Source: Streptococcus ratti FA-1 = DSM 20564
GTDB lineage: Bacteria > Bacillota > Bacilli > Lactobacillales > Streptococcaceae
Direction of reading: 5' to 3'
DNA: 64,000 nucleotides
Assembly (NCBI RefSeq): GCF_000286075.1
Contig: NZ_AJTZ01000005.1
Coordinates: forward strand, 558,001 to 622,000
In this document: piece by piece, positions 35,448-44,636 of the stretch
How positions within the stretch are numbered: the stretch's first letter is position 1
Layout: each line of letters opens with the position of its first letter
Position numbers and translations under genes: made by a program
The notes under the pieces: generated by a model
Told to the model about the DNA's origin: nothing
Seen by the model: the letters and a program-made list of their open reading frames with translations, nothing else
The model's database searches: none

Positions 35448-37466
35448 CTACCTTTCAATAATTTTATAATAAGTTCTGCTGGTAATTTTGTAAATGATAA
35501 AGTATACGATCAAGATTCCAGAAATCGTCAAAGCACTGACTGTGTAGATAAGCCGATCCCCCTGCACACCAAGCAGTAATAATAATTTTTTAAGAATAGG
35601 CAGAGCGAAAATGAAATGTACAATTGCCATCAACAAAGGCATAAAGAAAACTAATATGATTTGTGAATTAATCGTTTTCTTGACTTGCTGCAGACTCATT
35701 CCAACTTCTTGTAAAATTTTGTAGGAACGCTTATCCTGAGTCCCTTCAGACAGCTGCTTATAGTAAATAATCAAGGCAGCACCCAGTAAGAAAGCAATCC
35801 CTAATAAAAATCCTGTAAAGAGGAAGCCGCCAGCCATTTTTAAGGCTTCATTTCTATAATCCTCAGCTGTTGAAAAATGGACCATGCTATTTGTTTTGGT
35901 ATCGACAATGGCACCTTTATTTTGGGCGAATAAGTGTTTTAAGGTTCTTCTTTCCTTAGCAGACAAATTGGCAAACACCTGATAATCGTAATCCACAGGA
36001 TATCGGCTATAGCGGTTGTATGAGTCCCGCATGGCATTAAGGGTCGCATCATCTGAAACAACCATTATTCCTGATGGAATCCCTGCATTCATGATCTGCA
36101 GGTTGGTCGTCTTTTTTATTTGATAAACATTATGATAGGTTTGATTAAACCATTTTACTTTTTGGACTTTTAAAGATTTTCCGCTTTGATTGTAATCATA
36201 AAAAGCGAATTCATTTTCAGCCAATTTAGGAAGAGGATTGCCTATTTTTCGGAAATCGTCCTGAGTCATTACCATCACTGCTGCGATACTTATTTTATTA
36301 GAAAGAACAGATTTTGTAGGATTGATGGCCAAAAAAGACTTATCAACTGATAAACTGTGATTGTCTTTGTAATTCGCTGTAAAACTAACAGATTCGTATT
36401 GACTCAAGGTCTTATTGAAATTAGGATCCTTACTTTTCAACACTGGTATAATTTCGTTTTGCAGCATTTCTTCTGCTTTTTGACGACTGGAAAGATTTTC
36501 AAACTCCAGCAGAGAATTTTTAGGATAGTTCATTTTGACCAAATTTTTATTACTCGTATAGAGTGCTACTGTTGAAAAGATAGTCACAAAAGCCATAATC
36601 GCCAGTAAAGTAATATTAGCTAAGCCAATAGCATTTTGTTTCATTCGGAAAATCATCTGTGAGGTGGTAACAAAATGTTCAGGTTTGTAAAAATAACCTT
36701 TATTTTTCCGTCGGCGCTTCAAATACCAGGTAATAAAACTAATGTAGAAAAGATAAGTCCCTAAAATAACCGCCAAAATAGCTATAAAAAATCGGTTAAT
36801 TCCAATCAGAGCATTGACCTTACCAGAGCTGACAGATAGGTAATAACCATAGCCAATTGCTGAGACAGCGATAAAAGCTAAAAGGATATTTCCGCGAGGC
36901 TCACGTTCTCCCTGGCTTTGATTACTGAAAAGATTGAGAGCGGAGGTTCTGCTGATTCTGATAATCGTTATGAATTCTAAGAAAAGAAATATTGCTGCAA
37001 ACAGCACAATATTGATAATAAATGCTAGTGCAGTTAACTCAAATTCCAAGTCTTTAAACTGGATCATATTTACAAAGACCAAATAGAAAAAATTGGAGAA
37101 AACAGCACTTAAAAGGGTACCTAGAATAACGGTCACTACATAAGCAACTAGCAGTTCCAGAGTTGATATCCAGAGAATATTTTTCTTGTTCATCCCTAAA
37201 ATATTATAAAGACCAAACTCTTGATTGCGCTGTTTGAGTAAAAAATTATAGCTATACAAACAGAGAATCGCCGCTAAAATATCAAGTACTATTGTGGCTA
37301 AGCCAAGTGCATATGTTCCTGTTCCCATAGACTTAGATGTCGGGCTAGTCATGATTAGTAATGTAACGGTACTGAAAATAAAAGTTGTCACACTAACTAA
37401 AAAGAAAGGAGCAAAATATTTGAAGGACTGCTTTATATTATTAATAGCAAGCTTGAAATAAAACAT
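35448..37466 (-). CDS. mbrB: BceB/MbrB-type peptide-antibiotic ABC transporter permease
   Basis: 672 residues with 10 expected membrane helices and a large extracellular domain of roughly 200 residues between helices 7 and 8 (about 305-530), the hallmark of BceB permeases; that domain binds the antibiotic-lipid complex. FtsX-like ends are visible (FYFKLAINNIKQSFKYFAPFF). Start ATG 37466 is chosen because AGGAGG lies 8 bases before it; GTG 37475 is too close. It follows the mbrA stop by 1 base. Confidence 0.92.
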   Translation of the reverse strand: MFYFKLAINNIKQSFKYFAPFFLVSVTTFIFSTVTLLIMTSPTSKSMGTGTYALGLATIVLDILAAILCLYSYNFLLKQRNQEFGLYNILGMNKKNILWISTLELLVAYVVTVILGTLLSAVFSNFFYLVFVNMIQFKDLEFELTALAFIINIVLFAAIFLFLEFITIIRISRTSALNLFSNQSQGEREPRGNILLAFIAVSAIGYGYYLSVSSGKVNALIGINRFFIAILAVILGTYLFYISFITWYLKRRRKNKGYFYKPEHFVTTSQMIFRMKQNAIGLANITLLAIMAFVTIFSTVALYTSNKNLVKMNYPKNSLLEFENLSSRQKAEEMLQNEIIPVLKSKDPNFNKTLSQYESVSFTANYKDNHSLSVDKSFLAINPTKSVLSNKISIAAVMVMTQDDFRKIGNPLPKLAENEFAFYDYNQSGKSLKVQKVKWFNQTYHNVYQIKKTTNLQIMNAGIPSGIMVVSDDATLNAMRDSYNRYSRYPVDYDYQVFANLSAKERRTLKHLFAQNKGAIVDTKTNSMVHFSTAEDYRNEALKMAGGFLFTGFLLGIAFLLGAALIIYYKQLSEGTQDKRSYKILQEVGMSLQQVKKTINSQIILVFFMPLLMAIVHFIFALPILKKLLLLLGVQGDRLIYTVSALTISGILIVYFIIYKITSRTYYKIIER

Positions 37467-37467
37467 C

Positions 37468-38220
37468 CTACTCACCTCCTAGCAGCGCTGCCATGCTCAA
37501 AGAAATATCTTTACTAAATTCTTGATTGCTCTTGCTGCCTCTGTAAAGCTGATGAAAAATCCGACCGTCTTTGATAAAAAGAACACGTTTAGCATGGCTG
37601 GCTGCATTGGCAGAGTGAGTAACCATGAGAATGGTTTGATTGTCAGCGTTAATGGCTTCAAATAAATTCAGCAAGTCTTCCGAATTACGGTAATCAAGAG
37701 CTGCTGTAGGTTCATCAGCCAAAAGAATCTGAGGATTCGTGATTAAGCTTCGGGCGATAGCGACGCGCTGTTTTTGTCCGCCCGAAAGCTCAAAGGGCCT
37801 TTTTTCCAATAAATCTTGGATTCTCAGCTTAACAGCAATAGGCTGCAGGCGCTGCTCCATTTCCTTATAACTCTTTCGAGCAAGTACCAAGGGTAAAAAG
37901 ATATTATCCTTGACAGAGAGTGTGTCCAGCAGATTAAACTCTTGGAAAACAAAACCTAAATTCTTCAGACGGAACGCTGCCAACTGGCTTTCTTTAATTT
38001 TGGTAATATCTTTACCGTTTAAAATAACTGAGCCATTGGTGGGTTTTTCCAAGGTAGCCAGGATATTCAGTAAAGTCGTCTTACCTGAACCCGACTCTCC
38101 CATAATGGCAATAAATTCACCGTTATCAACCTTAAAATCAACATCTTGCAAGGCGCGTGTTTCTTCTTTGGAAAAGCGCGTGCGGAAAATTTTTTCTAAA
38201 TGATTAATTTCTAAAAACAT
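37468..38220 (-). CDS. mbrA: BceA/MbrA-type ABC transporter ATPase
   Basis: 250 residues from ATG 38220 (MFLEINHLEKIF), with AAAAGGAG before it; the upstream ATG at 38238 lies before that site. Walker A GESGSGKTTLLNIL, signature ELSGGQKQRVAIARSL and Walker B ILLADEPTAALD are complete. It drives MbrB to free lipid carriers from bacitracin. First gene of mbrABCD. Confidence 0.94.
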   Translation of the reverse strand: MFLEINHLEKIFRTRFSKEETRALQDVDFKVDNGEFIAIMGESGSGKTTLLNILATLEKPTNGSVILNGKDITKIKESQLAAFRLKNLGFVFQEFNLLDTLSVKDNIFLPLVLARKSYKEMEQRLQPIAVKLRIQDLLEKRPFELSGGQKQRVAIARSLITNPQILLADEPTAALDYRNSEDLLNLFEAINADNQTILMVTHSANAASHAKRVLFIKDGRIFHQLYRGSKSNQEFSKDISLSMAALLGGE

Positions 38221-38236
38221 ACAATCTCCTTTTTTC

Positions 38237-38269
38237 ATTATACCTTAATTCATTTGGAAGGTCACTTCC
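38237..38269 (-). promoter_or_regulatory. mbr operon promoter with GGAAG-N4-CTTCC palindrome at the -35
   Basis: On the minus strand: -10 TATAAT (38237-38242), 17-base spacer, weak -35 GTGACC (38260-38265). The inverted repeat GGAAG / CTTCC with a 4-base centre (38256-38269) covers the -35. A poor -35 overlaid by a palindrome is what a response-regulator-activated promoter looks like; MbrC binding is the natural guess. Confidence 0.6.
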
Positions 38270-38296
38270 TTTGGATACCTTTATTCTATAGTAAAA

Positions 38297-38327
38297 AAGA
38301 CACCCAAGACTTACACTTGGATGTCTT
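38297..38327. terminator. Terminator between gtf and mbrA
   Basis: Arms AAGACACCCAAG / CTTGGATGTCTT with a 7-base loop, A/T rich on both sides. It ends the gtf transcript ahead of the mbr promoter. Confidence 0.8.
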
Positions 38328-38397
38328 AATCTTACAGAATTGTAAGTTTAACCAGAACTGTCTGGTAAAATAAAGTCTCAGCACTTCTGCTCATTTC

Positions 38398-41300
38398 TTA
38401 GAAGAAAGGACGGAAGAAGTCAAAGAGATTCCCGAAGGGACTGTAACCGCGGTTGATTTGATACTGATAGCGGGAAGTATCGTTCTGCCGTGAAAGCCCT
38501 CCATGACGGTACTGATAGCTGCTGTCAAAATAAAGTCTGCGGTCGTTAATATTATTCCAGCCGGTTACAGCGTAACCATTGTTATCGAAATAATATAATC
38601 TGCCATCAGAAGTTCTCACGTAACGGTTGCGGATTTGCTCACCCGAATCTGCATCGTAGTAGCTGAGACGTCCGTAACGGTCAGTGATAAACTCACCTTT
38701 GGCCTGGACACCGTTTGCCTTGAAGTACAGGCGCTGACCGTTAATGGTTTTGGCACCTGTTACAGCGATACCATTGGCATCAAAATAGAACCATTGGTCT
38801 TGGGCATCGCGGACGAAACGGTTGCGGATTTGCTCACCCGAATCTGCATCGTAGTAACTGAGACGTCCGTAACGGTCGGTGATAAATTCACCTTTGGCCT
38901 GGACACCGTTTGCCTTGAAGTACAGGCGCTGACCGTTAATGGTTTTGGCACCTGTTGCAGCGATACCATTGGCGTCAAAATAGAACCATTGGTCTTGGGC
39001 ATTACGGACGAAACGGTTGCGGATTTGTTCACCCGAATCCGCATCGTAGTAGCTGAGACGTCCGTAACGGTCGGTGATAAATTCACCTTTGGCTTGGACA
39101 CCGTTTGCCTTGAAGTACAGGCGCTGACCGTTAATGGTTTTGGCACCTGTTGCAGCGATACCATTGGCATCAAAGTAGAACCATTGGTCTTGGGCATTGC
39201 GAACGAAGCGATTAGTAACTTGATCACCAGAAACTTTATCAAAGTATCTTACTTTACCGTCTTTAGCTGTGACAAACTCACCTTTAACTTGGAAGCCGGA
39301 AGCATCATAATATTGAATAGCACCGTTAACCTTAGTCAATCCAACGGCCATGACTCCGTCTTTAAAATAGCGCCATTGCTGACCAAAGAGATGATAGCCA
39401 TTTTCATAACGTTTGCCGTCATTGCCGTAATAAGACAGGACGTTATTGCCATTGTCATAGATGGCATCCCTTAATTGCACACCATTTGGCAGGAAGTAAT
39501 AATTATCGCCGTCAATAACCTGAACACCGGTCACCATGTAGCCATCAGCATCTAAGTAATACCACTTATCACCTTCGCTGATAAAGGTAGCTTTGGCTTG
39601 ATTGCCGCTGGTTGAATAATAGATATAGCCTTTGCCATCATAAACAAAACCGCTTTGACTTTCTTGATTCAGCAATTGTTTTGGCAGGAAGAAATTATCC
39701 TTAGAAAGGTTAAAGTAGGTGTTGGTTGCTTGATCTTTCAAGACATAGCCGGCACCGCGTCCGAGGATATTAGTACCGTTAAAATATTTGGCAGACCATT
39801 GCTTAATCTTCACAGATGGATCCATCGGAAGACCTGTTGAAATCTGTTTTCTGGCAAATAATTCAGGATAATTAGCTTGAAGTTCATCTAAGAATTCACC
39901 GCCATATTTAGCCTGCTGATCATTTCCTGAACTCTTGCTGTCTACCACATAAAGACTTTCTTTAATTGTAGAGCCTGAAATAGGATTGCCGTATTTGTCC
40001 ACACGTGTCACTGAAACAACTTCTTTTTCAGGGAAGGCATACATTTGATCAGGCACCCAGTCAGCCATTACCTTGATTCCCTTGCTGTGAAGAGCTTTAA
40101 TAGCATTCACAAGGTCATCAGCAGTGCCGTATTTATTAGCCTTTGAAATACCTAAATCATAGCGATCTGTAAAAGCGTAACCGTTTTGGATAACAGAGTC
40201 AAGGAAGCTGCCGTCTGTAGATGATACGTATTGCGGCGCCATCTCAAAGTCAGTAATTCCCCATTCAGTAAATTTATCAACATTTTTCGCAATGACAACA
40301 TTGGTGTATTCTTCTTTTGTTGTGGCAAATGCTTGGAAGTTTGAAAATCCTTCAAACATGACGCGTGAATCGAGAGCGGCATTTTGATGGATAGATTTAC
40401 CATCAGTTGCTGCTGTTTCGCTGGCTGCTACGCGAATATCTTGATTTTCACTCGCTCCTACTGGTACCCAGACAGCTAAATAGCCAGATACCTGAGGATT
40501 AGCATAACCTTTGATATCACTAGCAGTAAAGATTAATTCACCATTTTCATTAGTATAGCGAACAAGGGCTGCTGCTTCTTGGTCTGTATTATAGGTTGCC
40601 ACACCGCTGTCAGTTGTCAAAATTAAAGGACGGTAAGCTTGGTTTTTATGAGCAGCACCTACATTGACAACCAGACGTTCATCCTGATTGAGACGAAGGC
40701 TTGGCTGATTAGCTTCAATAACAACAACACCAGACTGACGCGTTAATTGGTCACCTGTCTCATTGGCCGTCAGTGCACCTTTACCGTAGCGAACAGATGT
40801 CAAAACAGATTGATCCCATTTTGTACGGTCAGTGTTGGCAAGGTAATGCACTTTCATGCTTTGACCGCCTGAAACGTATTTAATACGAGCTTTCAAGAGA
40901 GTTTCGATAGCATCAAAGTTAATGGTCTTATTAGCCATGTATTGACCGTCGTCAGTAAACATATCTCCGTAGTAGATACGCGGAACACTGGATTTATTGG
41001 TCAAAATTAAAGCATAAGAAAGAGCTGTATTATAGTGAGTGTATTTTTTGTTGGTTGCTTTCAGATCTTCGTTATAAATCTTGAAGGCTTTTTCAATCTC
41101 TTCTTCTGTAAATGAGTAGCCAAACGAATCGAGATTAATTTCAGCCTTGATGATGTCACGAATCAAATCCTGCACTTCACTGTCATGCGCACGTACAAAT
41201 GAGTACGATGGAATTTTAGCTGTTTCAGCGCTGTCATTGGTACGATCAACTAAACTGTTTGTTATCAGCGGCTCAAGTCCTGAACGCACAGACAAAGGTC

Positions 41301-42843
41301 TTGCCAGTGACCAGATAAAGGATAAGCGAAGTTTATTATCCATATTGATCATGTTATCGCCGTCATCATGCAGATAAGGAGTATCATTATCACTCCAGGC
41401 TTCTAAGATAGACAGGTGATCATTGGCAGTCTTGTCGTTCTTATTGATGCCCTTAACATATTTTAAGTAATCGCCGGCAATTTGAAGCAAGTCAGCGTCA
41501 ACATTATCAACAGCATCAACACGGATAGAGTCAAAGTTGGCATCAGGATCGTTAGCATAGATAGATCCAAAATTCATCAAGAAATGCAGCCAGTTTAATT
41601 GCTCTGCCTGAACAACCGGATTAGAATTATCAACGTCATTAGCAAGCAAGAACTCATAGCCGCCGATAGTTGTATCTGCTGTGTAGCGCGGATCTTTTTG
41701 ACCAGTTTGATTAGTCGGTGTGCGGTTGAGAATACGGTAAGCTGAGTCAGCATAAGGTGTTAGGCTGCTTTCATTATCATAAAGCAAGGCGCCGTTTTGC
41801 AAATGATCATCGAACGGTTTTTCACTGTCGCTGTTCCAAGCTGACTGCGTCTTAACAAAAGCAGAGATAGTTGCCCGCAGCCAATTCGTATTTTGAGTGA
41901 CAGAAATCTTTTCTTCAATTTTAGCTTGAACCATTTGTGCTGCCAAGTTCAATTCGGCTTGGCTGGCTGATGTACTGTAAGTTTTATCAAGTCCAAGCTG
42001 GCTGCTCATATAATTAATGTACTGGCGCTGTACCTCCCTATCCGGCCACCAAGTCATCAGAAGCGGACGAAAATCATCTTTTGTTGACTCAGTCCAAGTC
42101 TTGCCGTCTTTTAAGATGTACTTAGGACGGTACCAAGATTCCGCAGTCAAATAATTATTGATTTGTTCAAAATTTTCAGCATCAGTGCTGTACACCTGAT
42201 TGTATTTGGCAAAAGAATTTTCAGCGGCTGATGAAGAAGATTCTTCAGTCACTTTGACACTTGAGGTATCTGTGTAGGCACCAGTTTCATCGAAATACAA
42301 GGTCTTTCCATTGACAACTACTATATAGTTTTTTTGGATAGATCCGTCAGCATTATAATAGTAATACTTACCATTAACCTTCTTGACATTAGCCACACCT
42401 TCAAGAACTTTAAGATCATCAGAATTAACTGTTTTTTGTTCCGAGCGGCTGCCAGTATTGTTTGCTCTTTCAGCAGGATTTGTCTGTACTGCGGTCCAGC
42501 TTTGTTCTTTTTGAGCACTTGTTTGTGCCTGAGTTGTTGCGTTTACCGCCTGAGTTTGATTTTCAGAGGAAACAGTAAGGCTGTTACTGTTAGCAGCCGT
42601 TGTTTCAGCTGAACTGGTAAGGGCTTGTGTAGATGTAACGTCATTAACAGATGTTACAGCAGATTCTTCTGCAGTCGTAACAATACCAGTACTTGAATCT
42701 TTAGAAGGAACACCAGATTCAGTCGAATCCGCCTTGACCAGCCCGCCTGACAGCGCAGCTACGGTCATCATAGCAGATGTAACCGAAACGGTTACCCATC
42801 TTTTTTTAACTTTGCGCAATTTATAATGCACTTTCTTGTCCAT
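38398..42843 (-). CDS. gtfB: Glucosyltransferase (glucansucrase, GH70), GtfB/GtfC-like
   Basis: 1481 residues. Signal region 1-38, with a cleavage-like end at GLVKA. The variable Ser/Thr region (about 40-145) is followed by one early glucan-binding repeat (about 152-195) and the GH70 catalytic core from about 215 to 1050. Catalytic residues: nucleophile D443 ([11 protein letters not shown]), acid/base E481 ([11 protein letters not shown]) and stabiliser D554 ([11 protein letters not shown]); their spacings equal those of S. mutans GTF-SI (38 and 111). The C-terminal glucan-binding domain has YYY/YF repeats, including three near-identical 65-residue copies. It makes glucan from sucrose for biofilm. 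S. mutans has gtfB and gtfC in tandem at this locus; here only one gene exists, so the symbol is by similarity. Confidence 0.93.
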   Translation of the reverse strand: MDKKVHYKLRKVKKRWVTVSVTSAMMTVAALSGGLVKADSTESGVPSKDSSTGIVTTAEESAVTSVNDVTSTQALTSSAETTAANSNSLTVSSENQTQAVNATTQAQTSAQKEQSWTAVQTNPAERANNTGSRSEQKTVNSDDLKVLEGVANVKKVNGKYYYYNADGSIQKNYIVVVNGKTLYFDETGAYTDTSSVKVTEESSSSAAENSFAKYNQVYSTDAENFEQINNYLTAESWYRPKYILKDGKTWTESTKDDFRPLLMTWWPDREVQRQYINYMSSQLGLDKTYSTSASQAELNLAAQMVQAKIEEKISVTQNTNWLRATISAFVKTQSAWNSDSEKPFDDHLQNGALLYDNESSLTPYADSAYRILNRTPTNQTGQKDPRYTADTTIGGYEFLLANDVDNSNPVVQAEQLNWLHFLMNFGSIYANDPDANFDSIRVDAVDNVDADLLQIAGDYLKYVKGINKNDKTANDHLSILEAWSDNDTPYLHDDGDNMINMDNKLRLSFIWSLARPLSVRSGLEPLITNSLVDRTNDSAETAKIPSYSFVRAHDSEVQDLIRDIIKAEINLDSFGYSFTEEEIEKAFKIYNEDLKATNKKYTHYNTALSYALILTNKSSVPRIYYGDMFTDDGQYMANKTINFDAIETLLKARIKYVSGGQSMKVHYLANTDRTKWDQSVLTSVRYGKGALTANETGDQLTRQSGVVVIEANQPSLRLNQDERLVVNVGAAHKNQAYRPLILTTDSGVATYNTDQEAAALVRYTNENGELIFTASDIKGYANPQVSGYLAVWVPVGASENQDIRVAASETAATDGKSIHQNAALDSRVMFEGFSNFQAFATTKEEYTNVVIAKNVDKFTEWGITDFEMAPQYVSSTDGSFLDSVIQNGYAFTDRYDLGISKANKYGTADDLVNAIKALHSKGIKVMADWVPDQMYAFPEKEVVSVTRVDKYGNPISGSTIKESLYVVDSKSSGNDQQAKYGGEFLDELQANYPELFARKQISTGLPMDPSVKIKQWSAKYFNGTNILGRGAGYVLKDQATNTYFNLSKDNFFLPKQLLNQESQSGFVYDGKGYIYYSTSGNQAKATFISEGDKWYYLDADGYMVTGVQVIDGDNYYFLPNGVQLRDAIYDNGNNVLSYYGNDGKRYENGYHLFGQQWRYFKDGVMAVGLTKVNGAIQYYDASGFQVKGEFVTAKDGKVRYFDKVSGDQVTNRFVRNAQDQWFYFDANGIAATGAKTINGQRLYFKANGVQAKGEFITDRYGRLSYYDADSGEQIRNRFVRNAQDQWFYFDANGIAATGAKTINGQRLYFKANGVQAKGEFITDRYGRLSYYDADSGEQIRNRFVRDAQDQWFYFDANGIAVTGAKTINGQRLYFKANGVQAKGEFITDRYGRLSYYDADSGEQIRNRYVRTSDGRLYYFDNNGYAVTGWNNINDRRLYFDSSYQYRHGGLSRQNDTSRYQYQINRGYSPFGNLFDFFRPFF
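38626..39210 (-). repeat. Three tandem 195-bp repeats in the gtf glucan-binding domain
   Basis: Equivalent points (GAGACGTCCGTAACGG on the plus strand) lie at 38665, 38860 and 39055, exactly 195 bases (65 codons) apart, with only scattered base differences. Each copy encodes [34 protein letters not shown] and [19 protein letters not shown] A repeats. Confidence 0.95.
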
Positions 42844-42886
42844 TAGGAACCTCCCAAATTAAGATGTTTTTTCACAAAACGTCATT

Positions 42887-42952
42887 ATTGTAACATTTTT
42901 TTAATTAAAAAACAATACTTATAATTTTATATTAAATATGTAAACGTTTTTC
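42887..42952 (-). promoter_or_regulatory. gtf promoter with upstream cre-like palindrome
   Basis: Minus strand: -10 TACAAT (42887-42892), exact 17-base spacer, -35 TTGTTT (42910-42915). About 25 bases further upstream, TGTAAACGTTTTTC (plus strand, 42939-42952) fits cre at all but two fixed positions. The overlapping TGTTAC-N5-TGACGT partly resembles a VicR box; VicRK and CcpA effects on gtf genes are known in S. mutans, but these boxes are only candidates. Shine-Dalgarno GGGAGG before the ATG. Confidence 0.6.
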
Positions 42953-43000
42953 AAATATTTTTAACATTTTCAGGGAAGCAGGAAAATCAAGCTCATACAA

Positions 43001-43082
43001 AAAAACTGAGGCTGACTGTACTGACTCCAAAAGTTAGACAAAAATCTAATGATTAGAATCAGTACAAAACATCCTAGTTTTT
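43001..43082 (-). terminator. Terminator of trmFO containing an IS3-end-like palindrome
   Basis: The outer arms AAAAACTGAGG / CCTAGTTTTT enclose a 49-base inner element (43018-43066) with ends TGTACTGA / TCAGTACA. The left end TGTACTGACTCCAAAAGTTA resembles terminal repeats of IS3-family elements. No transposase fragment remains. See findings. Confidence 0.5.
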
Positions 43083-43086
43083 CAAA

Positions 43087-44421
43087 TTAGCTATTTAGAA
43101 AATCAGTTAAAATATCAAGCGAACGCTGAGCGATTTTCTCATAGCGCTCTTTCTTATCACGGATACGCGGGCCTTCTAATTCTTTAATGATTCCAAAATT
43201 AATATTCATAGGCTGAAAATGCTTGCTGTCTGTATGGGTGATGTAGTGCGGCAAAGCACCGATAGCAGTTGTCTGAGGAAAAATCACTGCTTCTTCCCCC
43301 TTCAAACGGCGAACAGCATTAATACCTGCGACAAGTCCTGATGCGGCGGATTCCACATAGCCTTCAACTCCCGTCATTTGGCCGGCAAAGAAAAGATCTG
43401 GATTTTGACGTGCAGCAAAAGTAGGTTCTAAAAGGTTGGGAGAGTCCATGTAAGAATTGCGGTGCATGACACCATAACGCACAAACTCTGCCTTTTCAAG
43501 TCCAGGAATCATTTGAAAAACACGTTTTTGTTCTCCCCATTTAAGATGTGTCTGGAAGCCTACAATATTGTAAAGACTACCAGCTGCATTGTCCTGACGG
43601 AGCTGTACAACGGCATAAGGTGTCCTGTATTCGCCATCACGAGGGCCTTTATAATCTTTTGGATATTCCAGGCCGACAGGCTTCATAGGACCATAGAGCA
43701 TGGTTTTTATGCCTCGCTTAGCCATAACTTCAATAGGCATGCAGCCCTCAAAATACTTTTCTTTTTCAAAAGAATTAAGCGGGGCTTCTTCTGCTCTTAT
43801 CAAAGCCTCATAAAAAGCCATAAATTCTTTTTTGGTCATCGGACAGTTAAGATAGGCGGCCTCACCTTTGTCATAGCGCGATTTGAGATAAACTTTTTCC
43901 ATATCAATAGAATTTTTATCAACAATGGGTGCTGCTGCATCATAAAAATAAAAACCATCACCGCCGTTGAACATATGAATTTTTTCAGCCAAGGCATCAC
44001 TTGTTAAAGGACCAGTTGCGATAACGGTAATGGCATCCTCGGGAATTTCTGTGATTTCATGGCGTATCACTTCAATAAGAGGATGCTTCATTACTTCATC
44101 GGTTACTCTCTGCGAAAAGCCATCACGGTCAACCGCTAAGGCACCGCCGGCAGGCACACGGGTGCTTTCCGCTGCTCGCATAATGACAGAATCTAACCGC
44201 CGCATTTCTTCTTTCAGCAAGCCTACTGCATTGGTCAGAGAATCTCCTCGAAGCGAATTGGAACAAACAAGTTCTGCAAATTTATCCGTCTTATGCTGCG
44301 GAGTTGATTTAACACCGCGCATTTCATAAAGCTTAACAGGAACACCACGCTTGGCAATCTGATAGGCAGCTTCGCTTCCTGCCAGTCCTGCACCGATAAC
44401 ATTGATATAAGATTGAGACAT
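43087..44421 (-). CDS. trmFO: Methylenetetrahydrofolate-tRNA-(uracil-5-)-methyltransferase TrmFO (Gid)
   Basis: 444 residues. FAD-binding N-terminus [21 protein letters not shown], then [32 protein letters not shown] and the final [20 protein letters not shown]. It methylates U54 of tRNA using methylene-THF and FADH2. It follows topA in the same direction, as in S. mutans. Confidence 0.97.
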   Translation of the reverse strand: MSQSYINVIGAGLAGSEAAYQIAKRGVPVKLYEMRGVKSTPQHKTDKFAELVCSNSLRGDSLTNAVGLLKEEMRRLDSVIMRAAESTRVPAGGALAVDRDGFSQRVTDEVMKHPLIEVIRHEITEIPEDAITVIATGPLTSDALAEKIHMFNGGDGFYFYDAAAPIVDKNSIDMEKVYLKSRYDKGEAAYLNCPMTKKEFMAFYEALIRAEEAPLNSFEKEKYFEGCMPIEVMAKRGIKTMLYGPMKPVGLEYPKDYKGPRDGEYRTPYAVVQLRQDNAAGSLYNIVGFQTHLKWGEQKRVFQMIPGLEKAEFVRYGVMHRNSYMDSPNLLEPTFAARQNPDLFFAGQMTGVEGYVESAASGLVAGINAVRRLKGEEAVIFPQTTAIGALPHYITHTDSKHFQPMNINFGIIKELEGPRIRDKKERYEKIAQRSLDILTDFLNS

Positions 44422-44596
44422 AACACCAATACCTCTTGGGAATAAAAATGAGCACTGCTATTACAATCGTAAACACCCTAGTCTGTAAATGCAGCAGCTT
44501 CTTTCCTCAAATCTTTCTAAATTATAATACCCTTTATTATATCATATTTAAAATACTGTGTTTCTTATCAGCTCTTGCAAGAAAAAAATATCAAAC

Positions 44597-44632
44597 AAAA
44601 AGTTTACGTAATTTTAGTTACGTAAACTTTTT
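44597..44632 (-). terminator. Terminator of topA
   Basis: Perfect 15-bp arms AAAAAGTTTACGTAA / TTACGTAAACTTTTT with a 6-base loop, 5 bases past the topA stop. Confidence 0.9.
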
Positions 44633-44636
44633 TAGG

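Noticed and set aside
38760..39242. 160-codon open frame in another minus-strand frame across the gtf repeats
   Set aside because: Shadow of the repeated gtf segment; composition is of a frame-shifted repeat, not a protein.
38635..39474. 279-codon open frame on the plus strand opposite gtf
   Set aside because: It is the antisense of the three 195-bp gtf repeats; its own repeats follow from them and it has no ribosome site or known homologue.
43462..44007. 181-codon plus-strand open frame opposite trmFO
   Set aside because: Antisense of a conserved gene, no family recognised, no translation signals.
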